Program-made: the position numbers and the translations under genes
Notes under the pieces: generated by a model
What the model was told of the DNA's origin: nothing
The model's database searches: none
The model's input: the letters and a program-made list of their open reading frames with translations, nothing else
Shown here: positions 1-9,761 of the stretch, one piece after another
Position numbering within the stretch: position 1 is the first letter of the stretch
Layout of the letters: each line of letters starts with the position of its first letter
NCBI RefSeq assembly: GCF_026015965.1
Contig: NZ_CP110383.1
Span: 1 to 64,000, forward strand
Direction: 5' to 3'
From: Selenomonas sputigena
Lineage (GTDB): Bacteria > Bacillota > Negativicutes > Selenomonadales > Selenomonadaceae
DNA: 64,000 nt

Positions 1-240
1 GTGAAGCTGATTGGGCAACGGCTCGTATGCGAAAACGTCCCGCAAATCAAGCCTGAAGGGCGAAGATGAGCGGCAGACGTTGACCGCTGCTGACCTGTCC
101 GTGAGACGAACCTCGAAGAGGTGAAGGCGAACGGGAAACAGGTCGTATGCGAAAACGTCCCAAGAGCGCAAGCCGAAGGCGCAGTGCGATTGGCAGACGT
201 TGACCGCCCACGAAGCAAGTCTCTCCTAAAGGGCATAAGC
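1..240. repeat. two tandem 120-bp repeat units
   Basis: Positions 1-120 and 121-240 align at an offset of exactly 120. Both begin GTGAAG, both carry CGTATGCGAAAACGTCCC (23-41 and 143-161) and both carry GGCAGACGTTGACCGC (73-88 and 193-208). The first two thirds of the unit are well conserved and the last third diverges. A small hairpin with a GAA loop (ACCTC/GAGGT, 110-122) sits at the unit junction. Part of the unit (TCAAGCCTGAAGGGCG, 47-62) is nearly the same as a word in the repeats at 34175-34335. The array may continue upstream of the window. No gene is supported here. Confidence 0.75.
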
Positions 241-271
241 CCACCACCATCCAATGGGTGGCGGTGGGCTT
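238..271 (+). terminator. intrinsic terminator-like hairpin
   Basis: A 15-bp imperfect stem (238-252 with 256-271, loop AAT) is followed by a short T-rich stretch. It would end transcription coming from upstream of the window and insulates the operon that starts at 310. Confidence 0.55.
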
Positions 272-309
272 TGCTTTCATATTCCTATAGCTAAAGTGAG
301 GTGCAGAAT

Positions 310-1569
310 ATGCTGCAGATGTTCCTGCAACAGTTTGTGCCGGCGATGGAGCAGGTGCTGACGCTTGCTGTGCCGCTCGGCATCCTTTTCGCCATCCTGC
401 GGCGGCTGCCGCTCGAAAAGTATCGCCGCAATTATAACACTGCGATTCATTGGGGCTTCTGGCTTTCCGTCGCCATCGTGGCAGCTCGCGTCGGCACGCG
501 AAATGCCGTGAGCCGCGAGGTCGCTGAAGCCGGCGCGATTGCCTTCGCCATGATCGCCGAGGTCGTGCTCGTCGCCATGCTCGCGCGCGGCGCGGGGCAG
601 AAGGAGGAGCTTTCGCGCCCGCTGCAGGTTTCCGCCTGCGTCATCGGCGTCTTGCTCTTCTTCTATCACGGCATGGAGCTTTGGCTCATCCCCGTCGGCA
701 CGATCATCTCGGCGGCGGGCGACTACATGACGCAGACGGTCGCCGTGAAGCTCGCGGGCTTTGCCGCGGGGCTGTTCTTCGGCGTCGTCAGCTCCTTCGT
801 CGCCTACAAGGCGGCGGCGGCGCTCAACCCGAGGCGGCTCTTTTTCGTCTTCGTCATTCAGGCGGGCGCCATGTTCATCCAGCAGGGGATCTTCCTCGTG
901 CAGGTGCTGATGGCGCGGCACATCCTCGACAGCGCGGCGCTGCTTTCCATCATGGCGCCGATCATCGACCACTCGTCGTGGCTCATCTTCATCATCTTCT
1001 TCGCGCTGCTCTTCGTGCCGCTGACGCTCTTCTCCCAGAAGAAGCCGGCGCGTCCTGCCGGCACGAATCCCGCCGAGTACCGCCGCATGATCATGCAGGC
1101 GATGCACAAGAGGCGCTGGGGCACGGCGACGGTGCTGTTTCTCGCGGGCATGGTCTTCTTGTCGAGCTTCGGCGCGAGCTATGCGAACCGCAAGGAAGAA
1201 CTCGTGCCCGCTGTCCCCGTGACGGCGGTTGACGGCTTCGTCGACGTGGATCTCTCGGTGGTCAACGACGGACATCTGCACCGCTTCGTCTATCAGACGG
1301 CGAGCGGCCAGATGGTGCGCTACATCGTGATTTTGAAGGGCGGCAATTCCTACGGCGTCGGGCTTGACGCCTGCGAGATCTGCGGTCCGACGGGCTATTA
1401 CGAAAAAGACGGGCAGGTCATCTGCCGCCTGTGCGACGTCATGATGAACAAGGCGACGATCGGCACGAAGGGCGGCTGCAACCCCATACCGCTCGAATAC
1501 AGCGTGGCGGACGGCAAGCTGCGCGTGCCGCAGGACGCCTTGGACAAGGCACGCGACGTGTTCCGCTGA
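310..1569 (+). CDS. DUF2318 domain membrane protein
   Basis: The protein is about 419 aa. It has seven or more hydrophobic segments in the first ~290 residues, then an extracytosolic DUF2318 domain carrying two Cys pairs (CEIC and CRLC) and a following GGC, which suggests iron or Fe-S binding. ATG 310 is preferred over GTG 301 because the AGGTG at 299-303 is correctly spaced for it. It is the first gene of an operon with a MacB-type ABC transporter, an FMN lipoprotein and ApbE. In family surveys DUF2318 occurs beside iron-transport and flavinylated redox proteins, so a metal-linked electron transfer role is inferred. The substrate is unknown. Confidence 0.85.
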   Translation: MLQMFLQQFVPAMEQVLTLAVPLGILFAILRRLPLEKYRRNYNTAIHWGFWLSVAIVAARVGTRNAVSREVAEAGAIAFAMIAEVVLVAMLARGAGQKEELSRPLQVSACVIGVLLFFYHGMELWLIPVGTIISAAGDYMTQTVAVKLAGFAAGLFFGVVSSFVAYKAAAALNPRRLFFVFVIQAGAMFIQQGIFLVQVLMARHILDSAALLSIMAPIIDHSSWLIFIIFFALLFVPLTLFSQKKPARPAGTNPAEYRRMIMQAMHKRRWGTATVLFLAGMVFLSSFGASYANRKEELVPAVPVTAVDGFVDVDLSVVNDGHLHRFVYQTASGQMVRYIVILKGGNSYGVGLDACEICGPTGYYEKDGQVICRLCDVMMNKATIGTKGGCNPIPLEYSVADGKLRVPQDALDKARDVFR

Positions 1570-1588
1570 TGCGTGAAGGAGGGATACA

Positions 1589-2860
1589 ATGTTTTGGCAG
1601 ATGGTAAAGGGCGCGCTGATTCGCCAGAGGAAGCGCTTCTTCCTCATCGCGCTGACGGCGGCTCTCGGCGTATCGCTGGCCGCCGCCATGCTCAACGTCA
1701 TGTTCGACATCGGCGAGAAGGTCAATCAGGAACTCAAGGCTTACGGCGCAAACATCACGGTCACGCCGAAGACGGCTTCCGTGCTGCAGGACGTCTACGG
1801 CCTTGAGGGCGGACGCAAAGAATACTTGAACGAGGCGGATGCGGCGAAGATCAAGACGATCTTCTGGACGAACAACATCGTCGCCTTCGCGCCCGAACTT
1901 TCGGGCGAAGTCGCTCTCGCGGACGGCAAGAATGTGCCGATCATGGGCACGTGGTTCGACCACGAACTTGAACTGCCGACAGGCGAGAAGATGCAGACGG
2001 GCGAGAAGGAAATGAAGTCGTGGTGGAAGATCGACGGCGCGTGGCCGACGGAAAGCCCCGACGAGGCGCTGGCGGGCGTGAAGCTCGCGGACGCTCTGGG
2101 GCTGAAGCCCGGCGATACGGTTTCCTATCGCACGAAGGACGGCGCGGAAAGGACGCTGAAGATCACGGGCATCGTCACGGGCGGCGGCGCAGAGGATGAC
2201 GCTCTGACCGTGAACCTCGCGCTCGCGCAGGAGCTTCTGGGCGCTGCCGGAAAGATCGACAAGATCGAAGTCTCCGCCGTCACGACGCCCGAAAACGATC
2301 TTGCGCGAAAGGCGGCGGAGAACCCCGAGCGCCTTTCGCAGAAGGAGCGCGAGATCTGGTACTGCACGGCTTACGTCAGCTCCATCGCCTTCCAGATCGA
2401 GGAGGCGATTCCCGGCTCTTCGGCGCAGCCCGTGCGGCAGATCGCCGAGTCCGAGGGCAAGATTCTTGAAAAGACGCAGATGCTCATGCTGCTCATCACA
2501 GGGCTTTCGCTTCTGTCGGCGGCGCTCGGCGTGTCGAACCTCGTCAGCGCGAACATCATGGAGCGAAGCCGCGAGTTTGGCCTCATGAAGGCGCTCGGCG
2601 CGACCGACCTCTCCGTCGTACTCATGGTGCTCGCCGAGATCTTCATCGCAGGCGCCTTGGGCGGCTTCTTCGGCTACTTCGGCGGCCTGGCGCTCGCGCA
2701 GGCGATCGGGCAGACGGTCTTCGGCTCAAACATTGCGAACAATCTCGTCGTCATCCCCATCGTGGGCGGACTCATGGCTCTGATGCTCCTCATCGGCAGC
2801 CTGCCCGCCATCCGCATGCTTCTCTCCTTGCAGCCCGCAAGCGTCCTTCATGGCAGGTGA
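1589..2860 (+). CDS. MacB/FtsX-type ABC transporter permease 1
   Basis: The protein is 423 aa with an N-terminal membrane anchor (about residues 17-40), a large extracytosolic MacB-like periplasmic domain (about 45-285) and three C-terminal transmembrane segments typical of the FtsX permease domain, including an ERSREFGLMKALGA coupling segment. A strong ribosome site (GAAGGAGGG) precedes ATG 1589. It is followed 6 bp later by a second permease, so the transporter is probably a heterodimer with the ATPase at 4031. MacB-type pumps use mechanotransmission and need not move the substrate through the membrane. The substrate here is unknown. Confidence 0.85.
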   Translation: MFWQMVKGALIRQRKRFFLIALTAALGVSLAAAMLNVMFDIGEKVNQELKAYGANITVTPKTASVLQDVYGLEGGRKEYLNEADAAKIKTIFWTNNIVAFAPELSGEVALADGKNVPIMGTWFDHELELPTGEKMQTGEKEMKSWWKIDGAWPTESPDEALAGVKLADALGLKPGDTVSYRTKDGAERTLKITGIVTGGGAEDDALTVNLALAQELLGAAGKIDKIEVSAVTTPENDLARKAAENPERLSQKEREIWYCTAYVSSIAFQIEEAIPGSSAQPVRQIAESEGKILEKTQMLMLLITGLSLLSAALGVSNLVSANIMERSREFGLMKALGATDLSVVLMVLAEIFIAGALGGFFGYFGGLALAQAIGQTVFGSNIANNLVVIPIVGGLMALMLLIGSLPAIRMLLSLQPASVLHGR

Positions 2861-2866
2861 TTTGAT

Positions 2867-4021
2867 ATGGCAGGAAGAATAAAGATACTCGAAATGTTTC
2901 TGCGCATGATCGTGCGGGCGCTCTTCCGCCAGAAGTCGCGCATGTTCGTCGCGCTCCTGGCGGTCGCGGTCGGCGCGGCGATCATCTCGGGCATGATCAC
3001 GGTCTACCGCGAAGTGCCCGCGCAGCTCGGGCGCGAGTTCCGCGCCTACGGCGCGAACGTGCTGCTCTTGCCGGCGGGCGAGGCGAAGACCTTCGACTCC
3101 GCCGCCTTGCAGAAGGCGCGTGAGGCGCTGGCGGGACGCGACGTCGTCGGTCTCGCACCATTTCTCTACGAGCGCCTTGAGGTCAACAAGCAGCCTGTCC
3201 TGACGGGCGGCACGGACTTCGAGGAAATCAAGAAGGTCAGCCCCTATTGGATGGTCAAGGGCGAGTACCCGAAGGCGGGCGAGCGCGAGATCCTCCTGGG
3301 CGCAGAGATGGCCTCGAAGATCGCACGCGATACGGACAAGCTCATCGGCCAGACCGTATCGGTCAGCGCGGGTGAGGGCAAGGCCATGCTCTCCTTCACC
3401 GTCTCGGGCATCGTCTCGACGGGCGGCAAGGAAGAGCAGTTCGCTTTCCTGAATCTCGACGAGCTGCAAAAGATCGTCGAGAAGCCCGGCGCCGTCGGAC
3501 TCGCACAGCTCAGCGTCGTCGCCGACGGCGACAGCTTGAAGTCCGTCGAGGACGCCATTCGCACCGCGAATATCGGCATCGAGCCGCAGGAGGTGCAGCA
3601 AATCGCGCACTCGGAGTTCAACGTCTTGAAGAAGCTCGAAGTTCTGATACTTCTCGTGACGATCATCGTCCTCATTTTGACGCTCATCTGCGTGACGACG
3701 ACGATGACGGCGGTGGTTACGGAGCGCCGCCGCGAGATCGGTCTGAAGAAGGCGCTCGGCGCTTCGAATGTGAACATCGTCATGGAGTTTCTCGGCGAAG
3801 GCTGCGTGCTCGGCCTTGTCGGCGGCCTTTTAGGCAGCGGCTTCGGCTACCTCTTCGCGCAGAGCGTCAGCATCAACGTCTTTTCGCGCGGCATCGCCTT
3901 TGCTCCGGGCATCGCCGTGCTCGCCGTCGTCTTGTCCGTCATCGTGACGGGCGTCGCGAGCCTCATTCCCGTGCGCATCGCGACGAGCGTTGACCCCGCC
4001 ATCGTCTTGCGGGGAGAGTAG
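2867..4021 (+). CDS. MacB/FtsX-type ABC transporter permease 2
   Basis: The protein is 384 aa with the same architecture as its neighbour: N-terminal anchor (about residues 20-40), extracytosolic MacB_PCD-like domain, then FtsX-type helices with the coupling segment ERRREIGLKKALGA. It is probably the second half of a heterodimeric permease. The start at 2867 has a modest CAGGTGA ribosome site. ATG 2894 is a less likely alternative because it would trim the amphipathic N terminus. Translation is probably coupled to the gene before it. Confidence 0.83.
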   Translation: MAGRIKILEMFLRMIVRALFRQKSRMFVALLAVAVGAAIISGMITVYREVPAQLGREFRAYGANVLLLPAGEAKTFDSAALQKAREALAGRDVVGLAPFLYERLEVNKQPVLTGGTDFEEIKKVSPYWMVKGEYPKAGEREILLGAEMASKIARDTDKLIGQTVSVSAGEGKAMLSFTVSGIVSTGGKEEQFAFLNLDELQKIVEKPGAVGLAQLSVVADGDSLKSVEDAIRTANIGIEPQEVQQIAHSEFNVLKKLEVLILLVTIIVLILTLICVTTTMTAVVTERRREIGLKKALGASNVNIVMEFLGEGCVLGLVGGLLGSGFGYLFAQSVSINVFSRGIAFAPGIAVLAVVLSVIVTGVASLIPVRIATSVDPAIVLRGE

Positions 4022-4030
4022 GAGGGTTTT

Positions 4031-4732
4031 ATGAGTCTATTGGAATTGAAAGACGTGACGATGGCCTACGGCGGCAAGGTCAAGGCGCTCGACAACGTCA
4101 ACCTCAAGGTGGAAAAGGGCGATTGGCTCGCCGTCATGGGGCCTTCCGGCTCGGGCAAGACGACGCTCATGAATATCATCGGCTGCATGGATCACGCGAC
4201 GAGCGGCACGGTGCTTCTGGACGGCATCGACATCACGAAAGTCTCCGACCACGAGCTGACGCTTCTGCGCCGCGACAAGATCGGCATCGTCTTCCAGCAG
4301 TTTCACATGATCCCGTACTTGACGGCGATCGAGAACATCATGGCGGCGCAGTACTATCACAGCATCCCCGACAAGAAGGAAGCGCTCGAAGCGCTCGACC
4401 GCGTAGGGCTTGCTGACCGCGCCGACCATCTGCCGAGCCAGCTTTCGGGCGGCGAGCAGCAGCGCGTCTGCATTGCGCGCGCTCTCATCAACTATCCCGT
4501 GCTCATCCTCGCGGACGAGCCGACGGGCAACCTCGACGAGGTCAATCAGAATCTCGTCATGAAGATCTTCCGCGAACTGCACGCGGAAGGTCATACGATC
4601 CTCACGGTCACGCACTCCGCCGAGGTTGGCGCGGCAGCGGAGCGCTGCGTCATCATCGAGCATGGGCGCATGGTGGAAAAGAGCGCCGAGGAGCAGGCGG
4701 CGGCAAAGCTGAAGGAAGGGGCGAAACAATGA
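4031..4732 (+). CDS. ABC transporter ATP-binding protein (LolD/MacB class)
   Basis: The protein is 233 aa with Walker [10 protein letters not shown] (about residues 37-45), a Q-loop near QQFHM, the signature LSGGEQQRV (about 138-146), Walker [10 protein letters not shown] and an H-loop in TVTHS. Sequence style is that of the LolD/MacB/FtsE family, which pairs with FtsX-type permeases, and both permeases lie immediately upstream. The stop overlaps the next gene by ATGA at 4729-4732, so translational coupling is expected. It energises the predicted extracytosolic redox transporter of this operon. Confidence 0.9.
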   Translation: MSLLELKDVTMAYGGKVKALDNVNLKVEKGDWLAVMGPSGSGKTTLMNIIGCMDHATSGTVLLDGIDITKVSDHELTLLRRDKIGIVFQQFHMIPYLTAIENIMAAQYYHSIPDKKEALEALDRVGLADRADHLPSQLSGGEQQRVCIARALINYPVLILADEPTGNLDEVNQNLVMKIFRELHAEGHTILTVTHSAEVGAAAERCVIIEHGRMVEKSAEEQAAAKLKEGAKQ

Positions 4733-5232
4733 AGTTGAGCAGGAAGTCTCTGACGCTGGTCTTGGGCGTCACCTTCGCGGCGGCGCTCTTCGCGGGCTGC
4801 GGCGACGATGCGGCGAAGAACGAGCCGAAAGACAGCGGGGCGCAGGGCGTCGCCGTCAAGAAGATCGCCGACATCGACCTCTCACAGGCGAAGGACGGCA
4901 CGTACAACGGCGAGAGCAGCGAGAATTCCGAGTACGGCCACGGCAAGATTGCCATCACGATCAAGGATCACAAGATCGAGAGCGCGACGTACTTCGGCAT
5001 CGACAAGGACGGCACGCTGAAGGGCGAGGACTACGGCAAGAAGAACGGCCAGGTTAGCGACGCGCAGAACTACAAGAAGGCGCAGAACGCCGTCAAGGCG
5101 AATGCGGCCTACGGCGCACAGCTCGTCGAGCGCCAGCAGCCGGGCAAGGTCGATGCCATCTCGGGTGCGACGATCTCCTACGAGCAGTTTATCGAGGCTT
5201 CAACGAAGGCGCTCGATGAAGCGAAGAAGTGA
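4729..5232 (+). CDS. FMN-binding domain lipoprotein (flavinylation target)
   Basis: The protein is 167 aa with a lipoprotein signal peptide ending in a lipobox before Cys24 (LFAGC). The C-terminal FMN-binding domain carries DAISGAT (about residues 142-148), in which the Thr is the usual site of covalent FMN attachment by ApbE, as in RnfG, NqrC and Listeria PplA. ApbE is encoded directly downstream. The protein should sit on the outer face of the cytoplasmic membrane and relay electrons. It overlaps the ATPase gene by 4 bp. Confidence 0.88.
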   Translation: MKLSRKSLTLVLGVTFAAALFAGCGDDAAKNEPKDSGAQGVAVKKIADIDLSQAKDGTYNGESSENSEYGHGKIAITIKDHKIESATYFGIDKDGTLKGEDYGKKNGQVSDAQNYKKAQNAVKANAAYGAQLVERQQPGKVDAISGATISYEQFIEASTKALDEAKK

Positions 5233-5233
5233 C

Positions 5234-6331
5234 ATGGTTCTCTTGCGGAATCGGAAAACTCAAGGCGCAGGGCATCTTGCCCTGTGCCTTTTGCTCGTTT
5301 TTCTTGTCGCTTCTCTTCTGGCGGGATGCTTGCCCGAGCGGACGAAGAGCGCGGCTTCCAGCGACGTTTCCCGTGCTGCAGAGGAGGCGAGCGAGGAGTT
5401 CTTCGCGATGGATACGAAGATGACGGTCAAGGTCTACGGGGAAGGTGCACCCGAGGCGGCGCGGGAGGCGAAGGAGCGCCTTCTCGCGCTTGACGCGCTT
5501 TGGAGCGCGACGCGCGAGGGTAGCGATGTCGCGCGCTTGAACAGCGGCGCGGGTGAGAGCGTCGCGCTCGCGCCTGAGACGATGCGGCTTCTGCGCCTCT
5601 CCGAGGCGGTGCGCGAGGAGACGAAGGGCGCACTCGACGTGACGCTTCTGCCGCTCCTCAAGCTCTGGGGATTTTCGGGCGGCGCACATCGCGTGCCGAC
5701 GGCAGAGGAAATCGAGGCGGCGCGTGCCTTGACGGGAGCGGGAAAGCTCAAGCTCGACGAGGCGGCGGGTACGGCGCGGCTCGAAAAGGGCAGCAGCGTC
5801 GAACTCGGCGCGGTGGCGAAGGGCTATGCGGGCGAGCTTGTCGCGGCGGAGCTCAAGTCGCGCGGCGTGCGCTTGGCGCTCCTCGATCTCGGCGGCAACA
5901 TCGAGGCGGTCGGCATGCGCGAGGACGGCACACCGTGGCGCGTGGGGCTTCGGAATCCTTTCGGTGGAGCACTTCTCGGCACGGTCGAGGTCGCGGATGC
6001 CGCCGTCGTGACCTCGGCGATCGACCAGCGCTTCTTCACGGATGAGGCAGGAAACCGCTATTGGCACATCCTTGATCCAGCTACGGGCGCACCTGCGGCG
6101 AGCGGCCTTGCTTCTGCCACTGTCATCGCGAAATCGGGCGGCAGGGCGGACGCGCTTTCGACGGCGCTCTTCGTCATGGGCGCAGAACGCGCCGCCGCTT
6201 TCTGGCGCGAGCGGCAGGATTTTGAGATGGTGCTCGTCGGCATGGATGGTCATGTGTGGATTACAGAGGGGCTTCTTGACCGCTTCTCGGCGGGCGAGGG
6301 GCTGACGGGAGAAGCGGAGGTCATTCGATGA
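5234..6331 (+). CDS. apbE: FAD:protein FMN transferase (ApbE), lipoprotein
   Basis: The protein is about 365 aa. ApbE enzymes transfer FMN from FAD to a Thr or Ser in the SGAT motif of partner proteins outside the membrane. Seen here are a lipoprotein signal (LLAGC near residue 33), then ApbE motifs GAVAKGYAGE, DLGGN and HILDPATGAPA. ATG 5234 follows AAGAAG two bases after the previous stop. ATG 5216, which overlaps the previous gene, is an alternative giving the same mature protein. Its likely client is the FMN lipoprotein just upstream. Confidence 0.9.
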   Translation: MVLLRNRKTQGAGHLALCLLLVFLVASLLAGCLPERTKSAASSDVSRAAEEASEEFFAMDTKMTVKVYGEGAPEAAREAKERLLALDALWSATREGSDVARLNSGAGESVALAPETMRLLRLSEAVREETKGALDVTLLPLLKLWGFSGGAHRVPTAEEIEAARALTGAGKLKLDEAAGTARLEKGSSVELGAVAKGYAGELVAAELKSRGVRLALLDLGGNIEAVGMREDGTPWRVGLRNPFGGALLGTVEVADAAVVTSAIDQRFFTDEAGNRYWHILDPATGAPAASGLASATVIAKSGGRADALSTALFVMGAERAAAFWRERQDFEMVLVGMDGHVWITEGLLDRFSAGEGLTGEAEVIR

Positions 6332-6747
6332 ACGGGGAAAAGAAGGCGCGGCTCTTCGCTCTTTTCGCCGTGCTCCTGCTCGGTGCGGCGGGCGCGTGGC
6401 TCTTCGCAGCCGCTTCTCGCGGCGAAGACGCATCGGAGTCGGGCGCGGTCGAGGTCGTGCAGGACGGCGCGGTGATCTATCGCTTCACGCAGGAGGAACT
6501 GCAGGAGGAGCGCCATATTCGCGTGCCCTATGGCGAGCACGAGAACGTCATCGCGACGGGCGGCGGCACGATCCGCATCGAGAGCGCTGACTGTCCCGAT
6601 CAGATCTGCGTGCATACAGGCGAATTGAAGGGGGACGGCGCACCGATCATCTGTCTGCCGCATCGCTTGGAGATTCGCTGGGCGAAATCGGGCAGCGCGG
6701 GCAAGGCAGCGGGCGAGGCCGATGTGCCCGACGCGGTGGCGAGGTGA
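6328..6747 (+). CDS. NusG domain II-containing protein
   Basis: The protein is 139 aa with one N-terminal membrane segment (about residues 8-28) followed by an extracytosolic NusG_II domain. The characteristic motif CPDQICVHTG with a downstream IICLPH is present, placing conserved Cys residues outside the cell membrane. NusG_II proteins repeatedly accompany ApbE, FMN-binding proteins and Gx transporters in anaerobic Firmicutes. Their biochemical role is not established. Start ATG overlaps the apbE stop (ATGA, 6328-6331). Confidence 0.87.
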   Translation: MNGEKKARLFALFAVLLLGAAGAWLFAAASRGEDASESGAVEVVQDGAVIYRFTQEELQEERHIRVPYGEHENVIATGGGTIRIESADCPDQICVHTGELKGDGAPIICLPHRLEIRWAKSGSAGKAAGEADVPDAVAR

Positions 6748-7358
6748 GGGGCGCGCGGCGAGAGCGCGGCGTTCGGCAGGGTGCGTCCGAGGCGCGGGCG
6801 CGTATATGCGCAGAGGGAGCGCAGGAAGCGGGTCTGGCGCAGCAGGGGGCGGCGCGGCTGACGCTTCTTTCCATCTGCCTCGCACTCTCGTTGATGCTCT
6901 TCTTCGTCGAGCTTCGCCTGCCGCTCGTCGCAGCGGTGCCGGGCTTCAAGCTCGGTCTCGCGAACATCGTGACCGTCGCCGCGCTCCGTCTCTTTCGCGC
7001 GAGGGAAGCGCTCTTGCTGCTTGTCCTGCGCATCGTGCTCGGATCGGTCTTCGCGGGCAGCCTGCCCGCGCTGTCGTTCAGCCTTGCGGGCGGCCTTCTG
7101 GCGCTTTCGGTCGGCGTCCTCTTGCTGCGTGCGACCCCGCGCGTGCCGCTCGCGCTGCTCGGCGTCGCGGGCGCACTCTCGCACAATGTGGGTCAGCTTC
7201 TTGCCGCCGCTTTCTGGCTCGGCACGCTCGACGTCTTTTACTATGCGCCCATGCTCTTTGTTCTGGCCGTTTTCACGGGATCTGCCACGGGTTTCCTCGC
7301 GCAAGAGATCTTGCGGCGGCTGCCTTTGAGAAATAAGAAAATTTCTCAAAAGCTGTAA
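6744..7358 (+). CDS. Gx transporter family membrane protein
   Basis: The protein is 204 aa beginning with GTG that overlaps the previous stop, with five or six hydrophobic helices from about residue 40 on. It belongs by sequence style to the family labelled heptaprenyl diphosphate synthase component I or Gx transporter, which is related to ECF S-components. The first 35 residues are charged and unusually rich in Arg. The family is regularly found beside NusG_II and FMN-binding proteins, and some members work in the flavin-based extracellular electron transfer locus of Listeria. An A/T-rich inverted repeat (7326-7334/7341-7349) lies in its last codons. Confidence 0.78.
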   Translation: MRGARRERGVRQGASEARARICAEGAQEAGLAQQGAARLTLLSICLALSLMLFFVELRLPLVAAVPGFKLGLANIVTVAALRLFRAREALLLLVLRIVLGSVFAGSLPALSFSLAGGLLALSVGVLLLRATPRVPLALLGVAGALSHNVGQLLAAAFWLGTLDVFYYAPMLFVLAVFTGSATGFLAQEILRRLPLRNKKISQKL

Positions 7359-7422
7359 CAAATGTTCCCGCTGTGAAGATTTCCCTGTGCTATACTAGGA
7401 AAAAAGAGAGGAGATGACAGCC

Positions 7423-8076
7423 ATGAAAGGTCAGGCAGGCAGGGTGCTTCGCCCCGCCGAGGAAATGGCGCCCGTCTCGGGCTGCACGGTGTCGGAAGCT
7501 ATCAGCGCGGCAGGCGGCAACAACGTCGTCTGGTTCTCGCTCGCAGAGGCGACGGACATCAGCGCGGAGAGCTACGAGCGTCGCCGCCTCTGGTACGTCG
7601 CTTCGGGCGCGATGGAAGCGGTCGAGGAAAGCGGGAATACGCCGCTCGCCGCAGGAGATTTCTTCGTCGTGCCCGTCGGTACGCCCGTGGGCGTCAAGAC
7701 TGAGCGCGGTGCCGTATATCTTGAGATCAGTTTGCAGGAGGGAAAGACCATGAACAAGGCAATCGAGGACAAGAAGGTATTTCAGCTGGCAGAGCTTCTG
7801 CCGTGCCAGGAGGGCAAGATCGTCAACATGGATCTCGTGCAGAGCCCGAACCTCAAGTTCGTGCTCATGAGCTTCGGCGCGGGCACGGGGCTCGACGAGC
7901 ACGCGGCACCGGGCGAGGCTCTCGTCTTCGCGCTCGAAGGCGAGGCCGTCATCGGCTACGAGGGCAAGGAGTACACGGTTCACGCGGGCGAGAACTTCAA
8001 GTTCGCGAAGAACGGCAGACATTATGTGCGTGCCGTGAAGAATTTCAAGATGGCGCTGATGCTGGAGCTTGCTTAA
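7423..8076 (+). CDS. bicupin domain protein
   Basis: The protein is about 217 aa with two cupin-like halves. The first (about residues 10-105) lacks recognisable metal His residues. The second (about 130-215) contains GTGLDEHAAPGEAL and a later glycine turn typical of a cupin barrel, with a lone His in place of the usual HxH. ATG 7423 is preferred because AGAGAGGAG ends at 7413, which is too close to ATG 7414. Cupins of this type act as small-molecule binding or isomerase proteins. No substrate can be named. It is monocistronic between a possible TATACT box (7391-7396) and a strong terminator. Confidence 0.75.
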   Translation: MKGQAGRVLRPAEEMAPVSGCTVSEAISAAGGNNVVWFSLAEATDISAESYERRRLWYVASGAMEAVEESGNTPLAAGDFFVVPVGTPVGVKTERGAVYLEISLQEGKTMNKAIEDKKVFQLAELLPCQEGKIVNMDLVQSPNLKFVLMSFGAGTGLDEHAAPGEALVFALEGEAVIGYEGKEYTVHAGENFKFAKNGRHYVRAVKNFKMALMLELA

Positions 8077-8125
8077 ACCGATACGAATACAGGCATGTTT
8101 GTGCCTGTACGGCTTCGGCTAGTGG

Positions 8126-8166
8126 AAAAAGCGTGCGGGCAGGACGAAGCCCGTGCGCTTTTTTTT
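8126..8166 (+). terminator. intrinsic terminator of bicupin gene
   Basis: Stem 8126-8140 pairs with 8149-8160 and its T-run (two internal G-T wobbles), followed by eight T. A smaller hairpin ACAGGCA/TGCCTGT (8089-8108) precedes it. Confidence 0.85.
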
Positions 8167-8207
8167 ATGAAAGCGGCGACAAATGCGAATTGCTTTCAGC
8201 AAAAGGC

Positions 8208-8235
8208 TTGACATCCGCCGCTTTCGTGATAAGCT
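8208..8235 (+). promoter_or_regulatory. enolase promoter
   Basis: A perfect -35 TTGACA (8208-8213) is followed after 16 bp by a weak -10 TAAGCT (8230-8235). It lies 42 bp upstream of the eno start. Confidence 0.5.
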
Positions 8236-8237
8236 AA

Positions 8238-9575
<1,338 letters not shown>

Positions 9576-9610
9576 ATTTGAACGGAAAGTTTCAGTGATT
9601 CTCAAGATTT

Positions 9611-9639
9611 ACAGCCTCCCCGACGGGGAGGCTGTTTTC
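9611..9639 (+). terminator. enolase terminator
   Basis: A perfect 11-bp stem (9611-9621 with 9625-9635, 3-nt loop) is followed by TTTTCGTC. Confidence 0.85.
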
Positions 9640-9674
9640 GTCTCAAAGCATATTGCCAACACTAAGAATCACTA

Positions 9675-9703
9675 TTGACAAGTCGATAAAGCGCGGGTAA
9701 AAT
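9675..9703 (+). promoter_or_regulatory. promoter of heavy-metal-associated protein
   Basis: TTGACA (9675-9680) and TAAAAT (9698-9703) are separated by exactly 17 bp, a near-consensus sigma-A promoter 58 bp upstream of the start codon. Confidence 0.85.
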
Positions 9704-9761
9704 AGAGCGATAGCATGGTATATAAGGGCAATGCCCTTTGGTAAGGAAAGAAGGAGAAATC

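Noticed and set aside
47-280. 77-aa minus-strand frame across the tandem repeats
   Set aside because: It spans the repeat units and the terminator stem, has no ribosome site and no recognisable domain. It is a by-product of the repeat.
277-1725. 482-aa minus-strand frame opposite the DUF2318 gene
   Set aside because: High G+C gives long antisense frames. The composition (His, Arg, Asp-rich) is typical of an antisense shadow.
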